This document shows, in pieces, positions 1-6,528 of a DNA stretch of 8,253 nucleotides. Where the stretch lies: NCBI GenBank assembly GCA_025356735.1, contig JANXRT010000229.1, forward strand, positions 1-8,253. Direction: 5' to 3'. The stretch is from Acetobacteraceae bacterium (GTDB lineage: Bacteria > Pseudomonadota > Alphaproteobacteria > Acetobacterales > Acetobacteraceae). The notes beneath the pieces were generated by a model. The model searched no databases and was not told the DNA's origin. It saw only the letters and a list, made by a program, of their open reading frames with translations. Position 1 is the first letter of the stretch; each line of letters starts with the position of its first letter. Position numbers and translations under genes: made by a program.

Positions 1-963
1 CAGCTGCGACACGTCCGGCCCCAGCGTTTCACCGCGGCGCACGATATCGACGTAGTTGGCGTGCAGTTCGCGCAGGTCGGCCAGATCCAGCCGCAGGCGC
101 GTGTATCTGTCCTGGAACGCCTCGTCCTCCCACACACCCATCCGGTCCGCGAGCTGGCGCAGCCGGGCCAGCGCGTACTGGGACTGTTTCGGCGCACCCA
201 GGAAGATGCGCTCGAAGCTGAGCAGCGCCTTCGCCATGGTCCAGCCCTTGTTGACCTCGCCGACCAGGTTGGCGACGGGCACGCGGACGTCGTCGAAGAA
301 GGTCTCGCAGAACTCGTCGTGCATATCGATGGTGATGATCGGGCGCACGGTGATGCCGGGCGTATCCATCGGGATCAGCAGGAAACTGATGCCGTCCTGC
401 TTCTTGCCGACCTTGCTGGTGCGCACCAGGCAGAAGATCCAGTTGGCGTCCTGGGCCAGGGTGGTCCAGGTTTTCTGGCCGTTAAGAACGTAATGATCGC
501 CGTCCAGCACCGCGTCGGTGCGCAGGGATGCGAGATCGGAGCCGGCGTTCGGCTCCGAGTAGCCCTGGCACCAGATATACTCGCCGGCCAGGATCTTCGG
601 CAGGAAGTGCTGCCGTTGCGCTTCGGTGCCGTGCTGGATCAGCAGCGGCCCGACCATGACGATGCCGTGGTCGTTGGTGCGCGCGACGCCATGGCGCTCG
701 AACTCCTCGATCAGGATGAGCTGCTTGGCCGCCGACAGGCCCATGCCGCCGTATTCGCGCGGCCAGGCGGGGGCCAGCCAGCCTTTTTCGGCGAGCTTGA
801 AATACCAGACCTTGTTCTCCGACCAGTGCAGACGCTTCGGCGGGTTGCGGATGTCAGGCGGGTAGTTCGCCTCCGTCCATTGCCGGACCATCCTCCGAAA
901 AGCTTGGTCGTCCAGCGCGTTGTAGTCCTCGGGTTCGATGGCCGAGGGGGAGAGCTCATTCAT
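1..963 (-). CDS. Acyl-CoA dehydrogenase, large FadE-type subunit (3' end cut by window edge)
   Basis: FAD-dependent flavoenzyme that oxidises an acyl-CoA to its 2,3-enoyl-CoA in the cytoplasm. The frame is open with no stop from the start to the left edge, giving 321 residues, so roughly the last 70-80 residues of a ~400-residue family member are missing. Visible landmarks are an N-terminal helical region with GWLAPAWPREYGG near residue 60, the family signature YSEPNAGSDL at about 135-144, and NGQKTWTT at about 161-168 in the beta domain. ATG ATG occurs at 966-961; I chose the second (963) because GGAG then lies 7 nt upstream. The start overlaps the end of the upstream dehydrogenase gene by 8 nt, which suggests translational coupling and equal expression. 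The C-terminal region where the catalytic glutamate would sit is outside the window. The substrate cannot be told; the family is certain. Confidence 0.95.
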   Translation of the reverse strand, partial: MNELSPSAIEPEDYNALDDQAFRRMVRQWTEANYPPDIRNPPKRLHWSENKVWYFKLAEKGWLAPAWPREYGGMGLSAAKQLILIEEFERHGVARTNDHGIVMVGPLLIQHGTEAQRQHFLPKILAGEYIWCQGYSEPNAGSDLASLRTDAVLDGDHYVLNGQKTWTTLAQDANWIFCLVRTSKVGKKQDGISFLLIPMDTPGITVRPIITIDMHDEFCETFFDDVRVPVANLVGEVNKGWTMAKALLSFERIFLGAPKQSQYALARLRQLADRMGVWEDEAFQDRYTRLRLDLADLRELHANYVDIVRRGETLGPDVSQL

Positions 964-2017
964 CATCCTGCTCCGGGGTCACAAGGGCATAGCGTGCCCG
1001 ATGCAATGAGGCCGAGCCATACAGGTTGCCGTGCACCATCGCCTTGCGCAGGAACAACCCGACATCGTAGGCGTCGGTGTAGCCGATGCCGCCGCTGAGC
1101 TGGATGCACTGCTTGGTGACGAGGATCGAGGCCTCCGCCGCGCGAGCCTTGGCGCGGGACACCGCCGATTTCCGCAATGCCGGCACCGTCGAATGGTCCA
1201 GCGTGGCCGCCGCCGCGGCAACCGACGCGCGGGTCAACGACAGCTGGATTTTCAGATCCACCGCGCGATGCTGAAGCGCCTGGAAGCTGCCGATCGTCTT
1301 GCCGAACTGCTGGCGGGTCTTCATGTAGTCCAGCGTCATGGCAAAGGCGCGATCCATCACGCCGAGCAGGTAGGCGCTGGTCGCCAGCGCCGCTTCCTCC
1401 AGGGCGGCATCGGCGTTGCCCTCGATCCGCTCGCCCGGCGCCTGGTCGAAGGTGATGGTGCCGAAGTTGCCGCCATCCTGGGTCTGCTCGATAGTCATCG
1501 AAACGCCCGGCGCATCGCGCGCTACCAGCGCCAGCCCGCCGGCCACCGTGACCAGGAAAGCGTCCGCCCCCGCCGCCATCGGCACGAACAGCTTCTTGCC
1601 CGAAACCTTGCCGCCCGACAGCGTGGTGGCGCCAACAGCATCCAGCGAGTTCGCCCGCTCCTGCCACGCCGGGATGACGATCCGGTCGCCAGCCAGAACC
1701 GGCGCCAGATGATCCGCTTGCAACAGGCTGGCGGCCATGGCGACCGGGATCAGCGGCTCGGGCACCAGGCCGGCGCCCAGCTCCTCGGTCAGCGCACAGA
1801 ACTCCGACATGCCCAGGCCCGAGCCGCCGGCATCCTCCGACAGCCGCAGGCCGGGCCAGCCCATGGCGCAGATTTCGCGCCACACGGCGCGGTCGAAGCC
1901 GGGTTCGACGAAGCGGAGTTCCCGGATGCGCTTGAGGTCGCCGCCGCGCGGCGCGATGCCAGCCGCGCTGTCGCGCAGCATGCGCAGGCTTTCTTCGCGG
2001 TCTTCCGCAGCGCTCAT
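956..2017 (-). CDS. Acyl-CoA dehydrogenase, small subunit, probably without its own catalytic base
   Basis: A 353-residue acyl-CoA dehydrogenase family protein, at the short end for the family. N-terminal helices contain GWPGLRLSEDAGGSGLG at about 53-69. The middle beta domain is divergent and lacks the YSEPxAGSD signature of its partner. The C-terminal helical domain has TRQQFGKTIGSFQALQHR at 234-251 and QLSGGIGYTDAYD at 306-318. By my alignment, the medium-chain catalytic glutamate (in IYEGT) falls on Gly334 of LYGSA. Small FadE subunits of heteromeric dehydrogenases, as in mycobacterial sterol catabolism, commonly lack this residue and rely on a partner. The next gene encodes such a partner and overlaps this one by 8 nt, so an alpha2beta2 complex is a reasonable inference. 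The ATG at 2017 follows GGGGAAAAAAG, a moderate ribosome binding site. The promoter must lie in or above the palindromic intergenic region unless it is co-transcribed with the CoA-transferase genes. Confidence 0.93.
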   Translation of the reverse strand: MSAAEDREESLRMLRDSAAGIAPRGGDLKRIRELRFVEPGFDRAVWREICAMGWPGLRLSEDAGGSGLGMSEFCALTEELGAGLVPEPLIPVAMAASLLQADHLAPVLAGDRIVIPAWQERANSLDAVGATTLSGGKVSGKKLFVPMAAGADAFLVTVAGGLALVARDAPGVSMTIEQTQDGGNFGTITFDQAPGERIEGNADAALEEAALATSAYLLGVMDRAFAMTLDYMKTRQQFGKTIGSFQALQHRAVDLKIQLSLTRASVAAAAATLDHSTVPALRKSAVSRAKARAAEASILVTKQCIQLSGGIGYTDAYDVGLFLRKAMVHGNLYGSASLHRARYALVTPEQDDE

Positions 2018-2044
2018 CTTTTTTCCCCGTTCAAAAGCAAGGTT

Positions 2045-2089
2045 GGGCTCTGCCCAAACCCGCCAGGGATAGCGTCCCTGGACCCGCCT
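2045..2089 (+). repeat. REP-like palindromic unit, left half of the composite (divergent copy)
   Basis: Two hairpins in tandem: GGGC-TCT-GCCC (2045-2055, extendable to TTGGGC/GCCCAA at 2043-2057) and CCAGGGA-TAGCG-TCCCTGG (2063-2081). It ends in ACCCGCC. The order of elements matches the reverse complement of the unit at 2102-2145: a GGGCTCTGCCC hairpin, then CCCGC, then an AGGG/CCCT hairpin, then ACCC. The base sequence of the second hairpin has diverged. It is therefore the same repeat family in opposite orientation. Confidence 0.7.
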
Positions 2090-2101
2090 TACTTAAGTAG
2101 G

Positions 2102-2145
2102 GGGTTCTAAGGGCTTGCCCTTAGCGGGGCCAGGGGCAGAGCCCC
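2102..2145 (-). repeat. REP-like palindromic unit, right half of the composite
   Basis: Contains the hairpins CTAAGGGC-TT-GCCCTTAG (2107-2124) and GGGGC-AGA-GCCCC (2133-2145). It matches 6529-6572 at 41 of 44 positions in the same orientation, with differences at 2116, 2131 and 2132. The strand is given by analogy with the left unit, whose GGGCTCTGCCC arm reads on the plus strand. No coding capacity. Confidence 0.85.
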
Positions 2146-2152
2146 AGCCTTC

Positions 2153-2815
2153 CTACCTATGCAAAGGCGCATCCGTCCGGGCCTGAAGATTCTCGAACGT
2201 AAGCCCAGGCGCCATATCCAGAACCACAAACCCGCGCTCAGTGATGTCGAGCGTCGCCAGGTTGGTATAGACGCGCCGCGTCGTGCCTACCGCGGTCAGC
2301 GGATACGAGCAGCGATGCACGATCTTCGGCGTGCCGTCCTTGGTGGTGTGATCCATCAGCACCCATAGCCGCTTGGCACCGGCGGCGAGGTCCATGGCGC
2401 CGCCGACCGCGGGCGCCATGTCGTTCTCGCTGGTCGCCCAGTTGGCGAGGTCGCCGTTCTCCGCCACCTGAAAGCCGCCGAGCACGCACAGATCAAGGTG
2501 CCCGCCGCGGATCATCGCGAAGCTGTCGGCGTGATGAACGTAGGAGCCGCCCTTGCGTAGCGTCACGTACTGCTTGCCGGCGTTGATCAGCCACGGCTCG
2601 ATCTTGTCCTCGGCCGGCGCCGGGCCCATACCGAGCACGCCGTTCTCCGAATGGAAGATCACCTCGCGGTCGAGCGGCACGTGGTCGGCAACCTGCGTCG
2701 GAATGCCGATGCCTAGATTGACATACCAGCCCTCCGGGATGTCGCGGGCTAGCCGCGCTGCCATTTGCGGCCGGGTTAGGGCCCTGAACTCGGTCGTCGA
2801 AGCGGTTGCGGACAT
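2153..2815 (-). CDS. pcaJ: 3-oxoacid CoA-transferase subunit B (PcaJ-type)
   Basis: Beta subunit of a family I CoA-transferase, which moves CoA from succinyl-CoA to a 3-oxoacid such as 3-oxoadipate or acetoacetate through a glutamyl-CoA thioester. It is 220 residues long, the normal size for a separate B subunit. Visible motifs are the glycine-rich YVNLGIGIPT (31-40), the active-site loop HSENGVLGMGP with catalytic Glu57, INAGKQYVTL, HHADSFAMIRGGHLD, NWATSEN and AVGGAMDLAAGAK. The similarity to Pseudomonas PcaJ is strong as I recall it. The name is by family only: no other 3-oxoadipate pathway gene is in the window, and acetoacetate (ScoB-like) use is possible. It follows the A subunit with an 11-nt gap. 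Its AGGAG ribosome binding site overlaps the A-subunit stop codon. Confidence 0.93.
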   Translation of the reverse strand: MSATASTTEFRALTRPQMAARLARDIPEGWYVNLGIGIPTQVADHVPLDREVIFHSENGVLGMGPAPAEDKIEPWLINAGKQYVTLRKGGSYVHHADSFAMIRGGHLDLCVLGGFQVAENGDLANWATSENDMAPAVGGAMDLAAGAKRLWVLMDHTTKDGTPKIVHRCSYPLTAVGTTRRVYTNLATLDITERGFVVLDMAPGLTFENLQARTDAPLHR

Positions 2816-2823
2816 ACTAAAAA

Positions 2824-2829
2824 CTCCTA
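2824..2829 (-). promoter_or_regulatory. Ribosome binding site of subunit B overlapping the stop of subunit A
   Basis: On the minus strand the sequence reads TAGGAG, then TTTTTAGT, then ATG. The TAG stop of subunit A (2827-2829) shares bases with the AGGAG Shine-Dalgarno of subunit B, 8 nt before its ATG. Ribosomes ending on A are thus placed to start on B, which suits a 1:1 complex. Confidence 0.75.
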
Positions 2830-3510
2830 GAAGCCGGAGGGATCACCGTAGGGAACATGCAGCACCCGGTCCACGAAGATGCCGGGGGTGTGGACGTTCT
2901 CGGGCGGAATGTCGCCAAGCTCGACCATATGCTGGCTCTGCACGATGGTCAGCCTGGAGGCCATCGCCATGACCGGATTGAAGTTCCGGCCAGACTGCTT
3001 GTAGGTCAGGTTGCCCCAGCGATCCGCCTGCCACGCCTCGACCAGAGCGACATCGCCGTGCAACGCCTTCTCCATGACGTAGGTTTCGCCCTCAAACTCG
3101 CGGATTTCCTTGCCGGCAGCGAGCAGCGTTCCGGCCGCGGTCTTGGTGAAGAACGCCGGGATGCCGGCGCCGGCGGCGTGCATGCGCTCGGCCAGCGTGC
3201 CCTGCGGCACCAACTCCAGCTCGATCTTGCCGGCGCGATACAGCGACTCGAACACCACGGGGTCCGAGCTACGCGGAAACGAGCAGATCACCCGGCGCAC
3301 CCGGCCGAGGTCCATCAGCCTGGCCAGCCCGACCCGCCCGACGCCGGCGTTGTTGACGGCAACGGTCAGGTCCCTGGCGCCCTGCTCGATCAACCCGTCA
3401 ACCAGTGCATTGGGCTGGCCAACGGCGCCGAAACCGCCGATCAGCACCACCGAGCCGTCCTGAATGCCCGCCATCGCATCGGCCATGGACTGGACAATCT
3501 TGTTGATCAT
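2827..3510 (-). CDS. pcaI: 3-oxoacid CoA-transferase subunit A (PcaI-type)
   Basis: Alpha subunit of the CoA-transferase, 227 residues, which pairs with the product of the next gene. Visible motifs are the nucleotide/CoA-contacting glycine-rich GGFGAVGQP (25-33), DLTVAVNNAGVG (47-58), CSFPRSSDPVVF (76-87), YRAGKIELELVPQGTLAER (91-109), AGAGIPAFFTKTAAGT, DRWGNLTY and the C-terminal HTPGIFVDRV. CSFPR plus ELYRAGKIELE-like wording is closer to PcaI than to ScoA by memory, but the substrate is not proven. The ATG at 3510 is preceded by AGAGGAAA at suitable spacing; a further upstream ATG is followed directly by TGA, so this start is firm. It is the first gene of the minus-strand run that starts at the divergent region 3511-3590. 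Confidence 0.93.
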   Translation of the reverse strand: MINKIVQSMADAMAGIQDGSVVLIGGFGAVGQPNALVDGLIEQGARDLTVAVNNAGVGRVGLARLMDLGRVRRVICSFPRSSDPVVFESLYRAGKIELELVPQGTLAERMHAAGAGIPAFFTKTAAGTLLAAGKEIREFEGETYVMEKALHGDVALVEAWQADRWGNLTYKQSGRNFNPVMAMASRLTIVQSQHMVELGDIPPENVHTPGIFVDRVLHVPYGDPSGF

Positions 3511-3590
3511 TCACATTTCCTCTGGTCGTCTCGCCCTTCGTGTAGCGCCGAAGCCGGCGCAGGCCAACCCGGCGGGAGCAAACGTCGAAA
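3511..3590. promoter_or_regulatory. Divergent intergenic region between CoA-transferase and membrane-protein genes
   Basis: This 80-bp gap must carry the start signals of both the minus-strand CoA-transferase genes and the plus-strand membrane-protein pair, unless promoters lie inside the genes. It contains the inverted repeat GCGCCG-AAGC-CGGCGC (3545-3560), with a 6-bp stem and 4-nt loop. GGGAG (3574-3578) is the likely ribosome binding site for the plus-strand gene, with a long 12-nt spacing. No clear sigma-70 boxes are visible. Confidence 0.5.
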
Positions 3591-4220
3591 ATGTCGGATT
3601 CCCCCATCCTGCCGCCGGCCGTAGGCACGGCGACGCCCAATACGATGGCCCTTCTGCTGACGACATTCGGCGAGTTCTATCGCCAGGAGGTCGGCGCGAC
3701 CGAGGATATCCACCGCTCGCTGCCTTTCTTCGGCACGGCACTGGGAATAGTCATTGCCGCCCTGGCCTACGCTGCCGGCCGGCTGCCGAAATTCTACGAC
3801 ATCTCCGGCATTCAAGGCCGCATCGCCTTCGCGGCCAGCTGCGTGCTGCTGCTGTTGGCGGTGGTCGAGGCGGCCTGCGTGCTGGTCTGGATTTCCCTCG
3901 CCATCGGGCGACGCGATTACCAGCGCATCGCGCCGGAAACGGCGCTGCGCCAACGGTTCGAGGCTCTGCGTGCCTACTATGGACGTCAGGAACTGACCGG
4001 CATTCAGCAGGATGCCGAGATCCTGCAGGACATGCGCCAGGCTCTGCTCGACTCCTACGCCGAGGTTACGCCGGTCACCCGCCGCATCAACCAGGAGCGC
4101 TACAGGTTTCGTGCCCTGGCATCCTCGCATCTCGTGCGTGCCTTGATATGGGCGCTTGGAGCCACCACGATTATATTTATTGCGGACAAGGCAGGTTTTC
4201 TGCCTAAGATGGTGCCATGA
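3591..4220 (+). CDS. Uncharacterised three-helix membrane protein
   Basis: I do not recognise this 209-residue protein. It has a soluble N-terminus of about 43 residues and hydrophobic segments at about 44-63 (FFGTALGIVIAALAYAA), 79-105 (a long run rich in L, V and A) and 181-198 (ALIWALGATTIIFIA). A charged, probably helical segment (about 106-180, rich in R, Q, E and aromatics) lies between the second and third. With positive charges after segment 2 (GRR at 106-108), this loop is likely cytoplasmic. There is no signal peptide and no enzyme motif that I can see. It lies between acyl-CoA genes but on the opposite strand, so its link to them is unclear. It overlaps the next small gene by ATGA. 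An antisense frame of similar length exists (3507-4130), but it overlaps the CoA-transferase start and looks like a shadow; the membrane-segment pattern favours this strand. Confidence 0.8.
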   Translation: MSDSPILPPAVGTATPNTMALLLTTFGEFYRQEVGATEDIHRSLPFFGTALGIVIAALAYAAGRLPKFYDISGIQGRIAFAASCVLLLLAVVEAACVLVWISLAIGRRDYQRIAPETALRQRFEALRAYYGRQELTGIQQDAEILQDMRQALLDSYAEVTPVTRRINQERYRFRALASSHLVRALIWALGATTIIFIADKAGFLPKMVP

Positions 4221-4420
4221 ATAAGCCAGCCTTCGTCAAGCCTGCTCATCCGGCCCAGGCGCCAAGGCCGTCGATTTTGCGGCCGGAGCCGTTGGAAAAA
4301 CCGGCTTTGACCTCCAAGGGACGATCGGGACCGGCCGAGACGAAGCCCTCCGGCAGCCTCACCTACTGGGTCACCAGCGGCGCCGACGTTTTCCCATTGC
4401 TGAGCCGTCGCCGCTCCTAG
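4217..4420 (+). CDS. Small proline- and lysine-rich hypothetical protein
   Basis: A 67-residue protein with no family that I recognise. The first ~45 residues are rich in Pro, Lys, Ala and Arg and look disordered. The C-terminal part (SLTYWVTSGADVFPLLSRRRS) is the only stretch with aromatic and hydrophobic residues and ends in a basic tail. There is no membrane helix or signal peptide. The ATG overlaps the TGA of the upstream membrane-protein gene as ATGA and has no good Shine-Dalgarno of its own, which points to translational coupling and a joint function. Third codon positions are mostly G or C, as in real genes here. Its TAG stop shares the tetramer CTAG with the stop of the convergent synthetase gene, so its end is tightly constrained. 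It could still be a spurious frame. Confidence 0.55.
   Translation: MNKPAFVKPAHPAQAPRPSILRPEPLEKPALTSKGRSGPAETKPSGSLTYWVTSGADVFPLLSRRRS
4417..4420. other. Shared stop codons of convergent genes (CTAG)
   Basis: The palindrome CTAG provides TAG at 4418-4420 for the plus-strand small gene and TAG at 4417-4419 for the minus-strand synthetase gene. The two genes thus end on the same four bases with no terminator between them. Confidence 0.6.
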
Positions 4421-6507
4421 ATCTCGATTACCGCATCGACCGCGAACGCGCCCTTACCCTCCGGCATTGCCAGCACCGGGTTCAGGTCGATGGATCGCAG
4501 GCCGTCGCCAGCCTGATCCGCAAACACCGACAATCGTGCCAGCATCGCCGCCAGCGCCTTCACGTCGGCCGGCCTGCGCCCGCGGGCGCCCAGCAGCAGC
4601 GGCGCGCCCTTGATCGACCGGATCATCTCCTCGGCAACATCCTCACCGAACGGGCAGCGCCGGAAGACCACATCCTTCAGTATCTCCACGAAGATGCCGC
4701 CAAGGCCGAACATCGCAACCGGGCCGAACACCGGATCGCGGTGAATGCCGAGGATGCACTCGACGCCGCCCTTGAGCTGGCGCGCCACCAGCACACCCTC
4801 GATCCGTGCATTCGGGGCCGCGGCCTTGGCCCGGGCGAGCAGCAACGAGAAGCCATTGCGCACCGCGTCGGCGTCGGCAACATCCAGCAGCACGCCGCCG
4901 ATTTCCGACTTGTGCACGATGTCGGGCGACAGGATCTTCATCACCACCGGATAGCCGAACGCCTCCGCGGCGGCGGCGGCTTCCTCGACGGTGGCGCAGG
5001 CCTGCTCGGGTGCGGATGGTATGCCGGCCTCGCCGAGCAGGCGCTTGGCTTCGCCTTCGCTGGGTGTCGTCGCCGGCAGCCGAACCTTCGGCACGATCGG
5101 CGGAGCTGCCAGCGGCGCGGCGTTGAAGGCGGTGCCATATCGGCCCATCGCGTCGATCGCCATCACCGCGCGGGTCGGATCCTCGTGGCAGATCCAGCCG
5201 ATGGACTCGAAATGCGCCACCCGATCGGCATCGGCCAGGACGTTGAGGACGAAAAGCCGGTCCGGATGCGCGTCGCTGACAGCGCGAAGCTGCTCGCCCA
5301 TTTCGATGCCGCGATTCGAACCGCCGGCCTGGGTCAGGAAGGCGAGTATGGAGCTGTAGCCGCCATCGACGACCAGAGACTCCGTGAAGGTCTTCAGCAG
5401 AGACATGTCGTTGGCGACCTGGGCGGTGCAGTCGACCGGGTTGCGCGGCGCGCAGAACGAGATCGCCTCCTTCAGCCGGGCCTGCGCCGCGCCGGGCATC
5501 GCCGGCATGTCGAGGCCGATCTGCTCGGCGACGTCGCTGATCAGCACCCCGGCGCCGCCCGACAGGGTGATTACGCCGAGCGTGTTGCGCACCGGATAGA
5601 TCTTCCGCGTCGCAGTGTGGGCGATGTCGAGCAGCTCCTCCGTGGTGCGCGCCCGGATGACGCCGAATTCTCGAAGTACCGCATCCGTTATGGCATCATC
5701 GCCGGCGATCGAGGCGGTGTGGGATTTCGCCGCCTCGCCGCCAAGCGCGCTGCGGCCAACCTTCATCATGACGATCGGCTTCTTCGCGGCGCGCGCGGCG
5801 GCGAGCGAGGCCAGGAAGTTATCCGACTCGCGGATGCCCTCGGCATACACCGCAATAACGTCGGTTTCGGGGTTCTCGGCCAGCCAGCCGATGACCTCGC
5901 CGAGAGTAATATCGGCCTCGTTGCCGGTCATCACGCACAAGGAAGCACCGATACGCCGGTTGCGCGCCTGGGCAAACACGTGGGTGCCGTAGGCGCCGGA
6001 CTGGCTGGCGATCGAGATGCGGCCGGGGATCGGCCAGCCGCTGTCGAACGAGCTGGAGAACGTCGCGTAGTACCCAGTGCGGCCGTCGAACACGCCAAGG
6101 CAGTTCGGCCCTAACAGCCGCATGCCGTGAGCACGGGCGATTGCAACCAGCTTGTCCTGCTCGGCTTGTCCTGCTTCATCCACTTCGGCAAAGCCGGCGG
6201 TGAACAGGATGGCACCCTTGACGCCTTTGGCGCCGAGCGCCTCGACGGTCGCCAGCGCCAGGTTGGCGGGAACCGCGACGATCGCCAGGTCCGGGACTTC
6301 GGGCAGGTCGGCGACACTGGGATAGGCCTTCAGCCCCTGTATTTCGGCGCGCGAAGGATTGACCGGATACAGCGTGCCCTTGAACCCCTGATCTTTCATG
6401 AAAGCGATTGGCCGCCCCCCGATCCGTGTCGGATCGCTGGAAGCGCCGATGATCGCAATCGACCGAGGTGCAAGAAGCGGCGTCAGAGTAGAGAAGCCAC
6501 CATTCAT
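4417..6507 (-). CDS. Acyl-CoA synthetase (NDP-forming), fused alpha-beta type
   Basis: Catalyses acid + CoA + NTP to acyl-CoA + NDP + Pi, reversibly, through phosphohistidine intermediates. At 696 residues it is the normal size for a fused enzyme. In order: a CoA-binding Rossmann domain (about 9-140, IAIIGASSDPTRIGG at 17-31, LLGPNCLG at 131-138); a succinyl-CoA-ligase-like domain (about 150-295) with SQSGAYG at 168-174 and the phospho-acceptor His263 in KSHTASIAG; a third ligase domain (about 305-455) with CAPRNPVDCTAQ; and a C-terminal ATP-grasp domain (about 478-696) with VVMKILSPDIVHKSEIGGV (His532), GPVAMFGLGG and DLNPVLA. The two key histidines and the nucleotide-binding features are present, so it should be active. 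The substrate (acetate, propionate, aryl or branched acid) cannot be read from sequence. The ATG at 6507 follows GAAGGAAG. It probably feeds the CoA-transferase and dehydrogenase genes downstream, but is separated from them by the plus-strand pair. Confidence 0.94.
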   Translation of the reverse strand: MNGGFSTLTPLLAPRSIAIIGASSDPTRIGGRPIAFMKDQGFKGTLYPVNPSRAEIQGLKAYPSVADLPEVPDLAIVAVPANLALATVEALGAKGVKGAILFTAGFAEVDEAGQAEQDKLVAIARAHGMRLLGPNCLGVFDGRTGYYATFSSSFDSGWPIPGRISIASQSGAYGTHVFAQARNRRIGASLCVMTGNEADITLGEVIGWLAENPETDVIAVYAEGIRESDNFLASLAAARAAKKPIVMMKVGRSALGGEAAKSHTASIAGDDAITDAVLREFGVIRARTTEELLDIAHTATRKIYPVRNTLGVITLSGGAGVLISDVAEQIGLDMPAMPGAAQARLKEAISFCAPRNPVDCTAQVANDMSLLKTFTESLVVDGGYSSILAFLTQAGGSNRGIEMGEQLRAVSDAHPDRLFVLNVLADADRVAHFESIGWICHEDPTRAVMAIDAMGRYGTAFNAAPLAAPPIVPKVRLPATTPSEGEAKRLLGEAGIPSAPEQACATVEEAAAAAEAFGYPVVMKILSPDIVHKSEIGGVLLDVADADAVRNGFSLLLARAKAAAPNARIEGVLVARQLKGGVECILGIHRDPVFGPVAMFGLGGIFVEILKDVVFRRCPFGEDVAEEMIRSIKGAPLLLGARGRRPADVKALAAMLARLSVFADQAGDGLRSIDLNPVLAMPEGKGAFAVDAVIEI

Positions 6508-6528
6508 TGCGGCATGCTTCCTTCAGAA

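Larger units (their letters stand above)
2018..2152. other. Intergenic region with composite palindrome
   Basis: This 135-bp gap separates the end of the CoA-transferase B gene from the start of the small acyl-CoA dehydrogenase gene, both on the minus strand. It is almost filled by two facing repeat units around the 10-nt palindrome TACTTAAGTA (2090-2099). I see no open reading frame. Read on the minus strand, the last hairpin (2041-2059, stem TTGGGC/GCCCAA with loop AGA) is followed by TTGCTTTTG. It could therefore act as a weak terminator or attenuator just before the dehydrogenase ribosome binding site. No convincing -35/-10 pair was found. Confidence 0.7.

Noticed and set aside
61..2110. 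Long plus-strand open frames (61-1098 and 1031-2110) over the dehydrogenase genes
   Set aside because: They are antisense to two clear acyl-CoA dehydrogenases. The translations are rich in Arg, Gln, His and Ala with no family motif, as expected from the reverse reading of GC-rich codons.
2102..2145. Palindromic repeats as ordinary intrinsic terminators
   Set aside because: The strong hairpins are not followed by a T-run on the transcribed strand. Only the outermost hairpin at 2041-2059 has a short T-rich tail (TTGCTTTTG), which is too weak to call.
3464..4207. Other frames over the membrane-protein gene (3464-4207 plus, 3507-4130 minus)
   Set aside because: The first overlaps the CoA-transferase start and gives a Gly/Arg-rich product. 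The second crosses the divergent promoter region and overlaps the CoA-transferase start. The frame from 3591 alone shows organised membrane segments, a plausible start and coupling to the next gene.
3591..4220. Membrane protein as a SLATT-like or other anti-phage effector
   Set aside because: The arrangement of helices and a cytoplasmic loop is only loosely similar, and there is no nucleotidyltransferase, sensor or other defence gene beside it. No motif supports the idea.
4741..6114. 457-residue plus-strand open frame
   Set aside because: It lies wholly inside the synthetase gene on the other strand. The translation has no recognisable motif and a shadow-like composition, while the minus frame has every expected domain.
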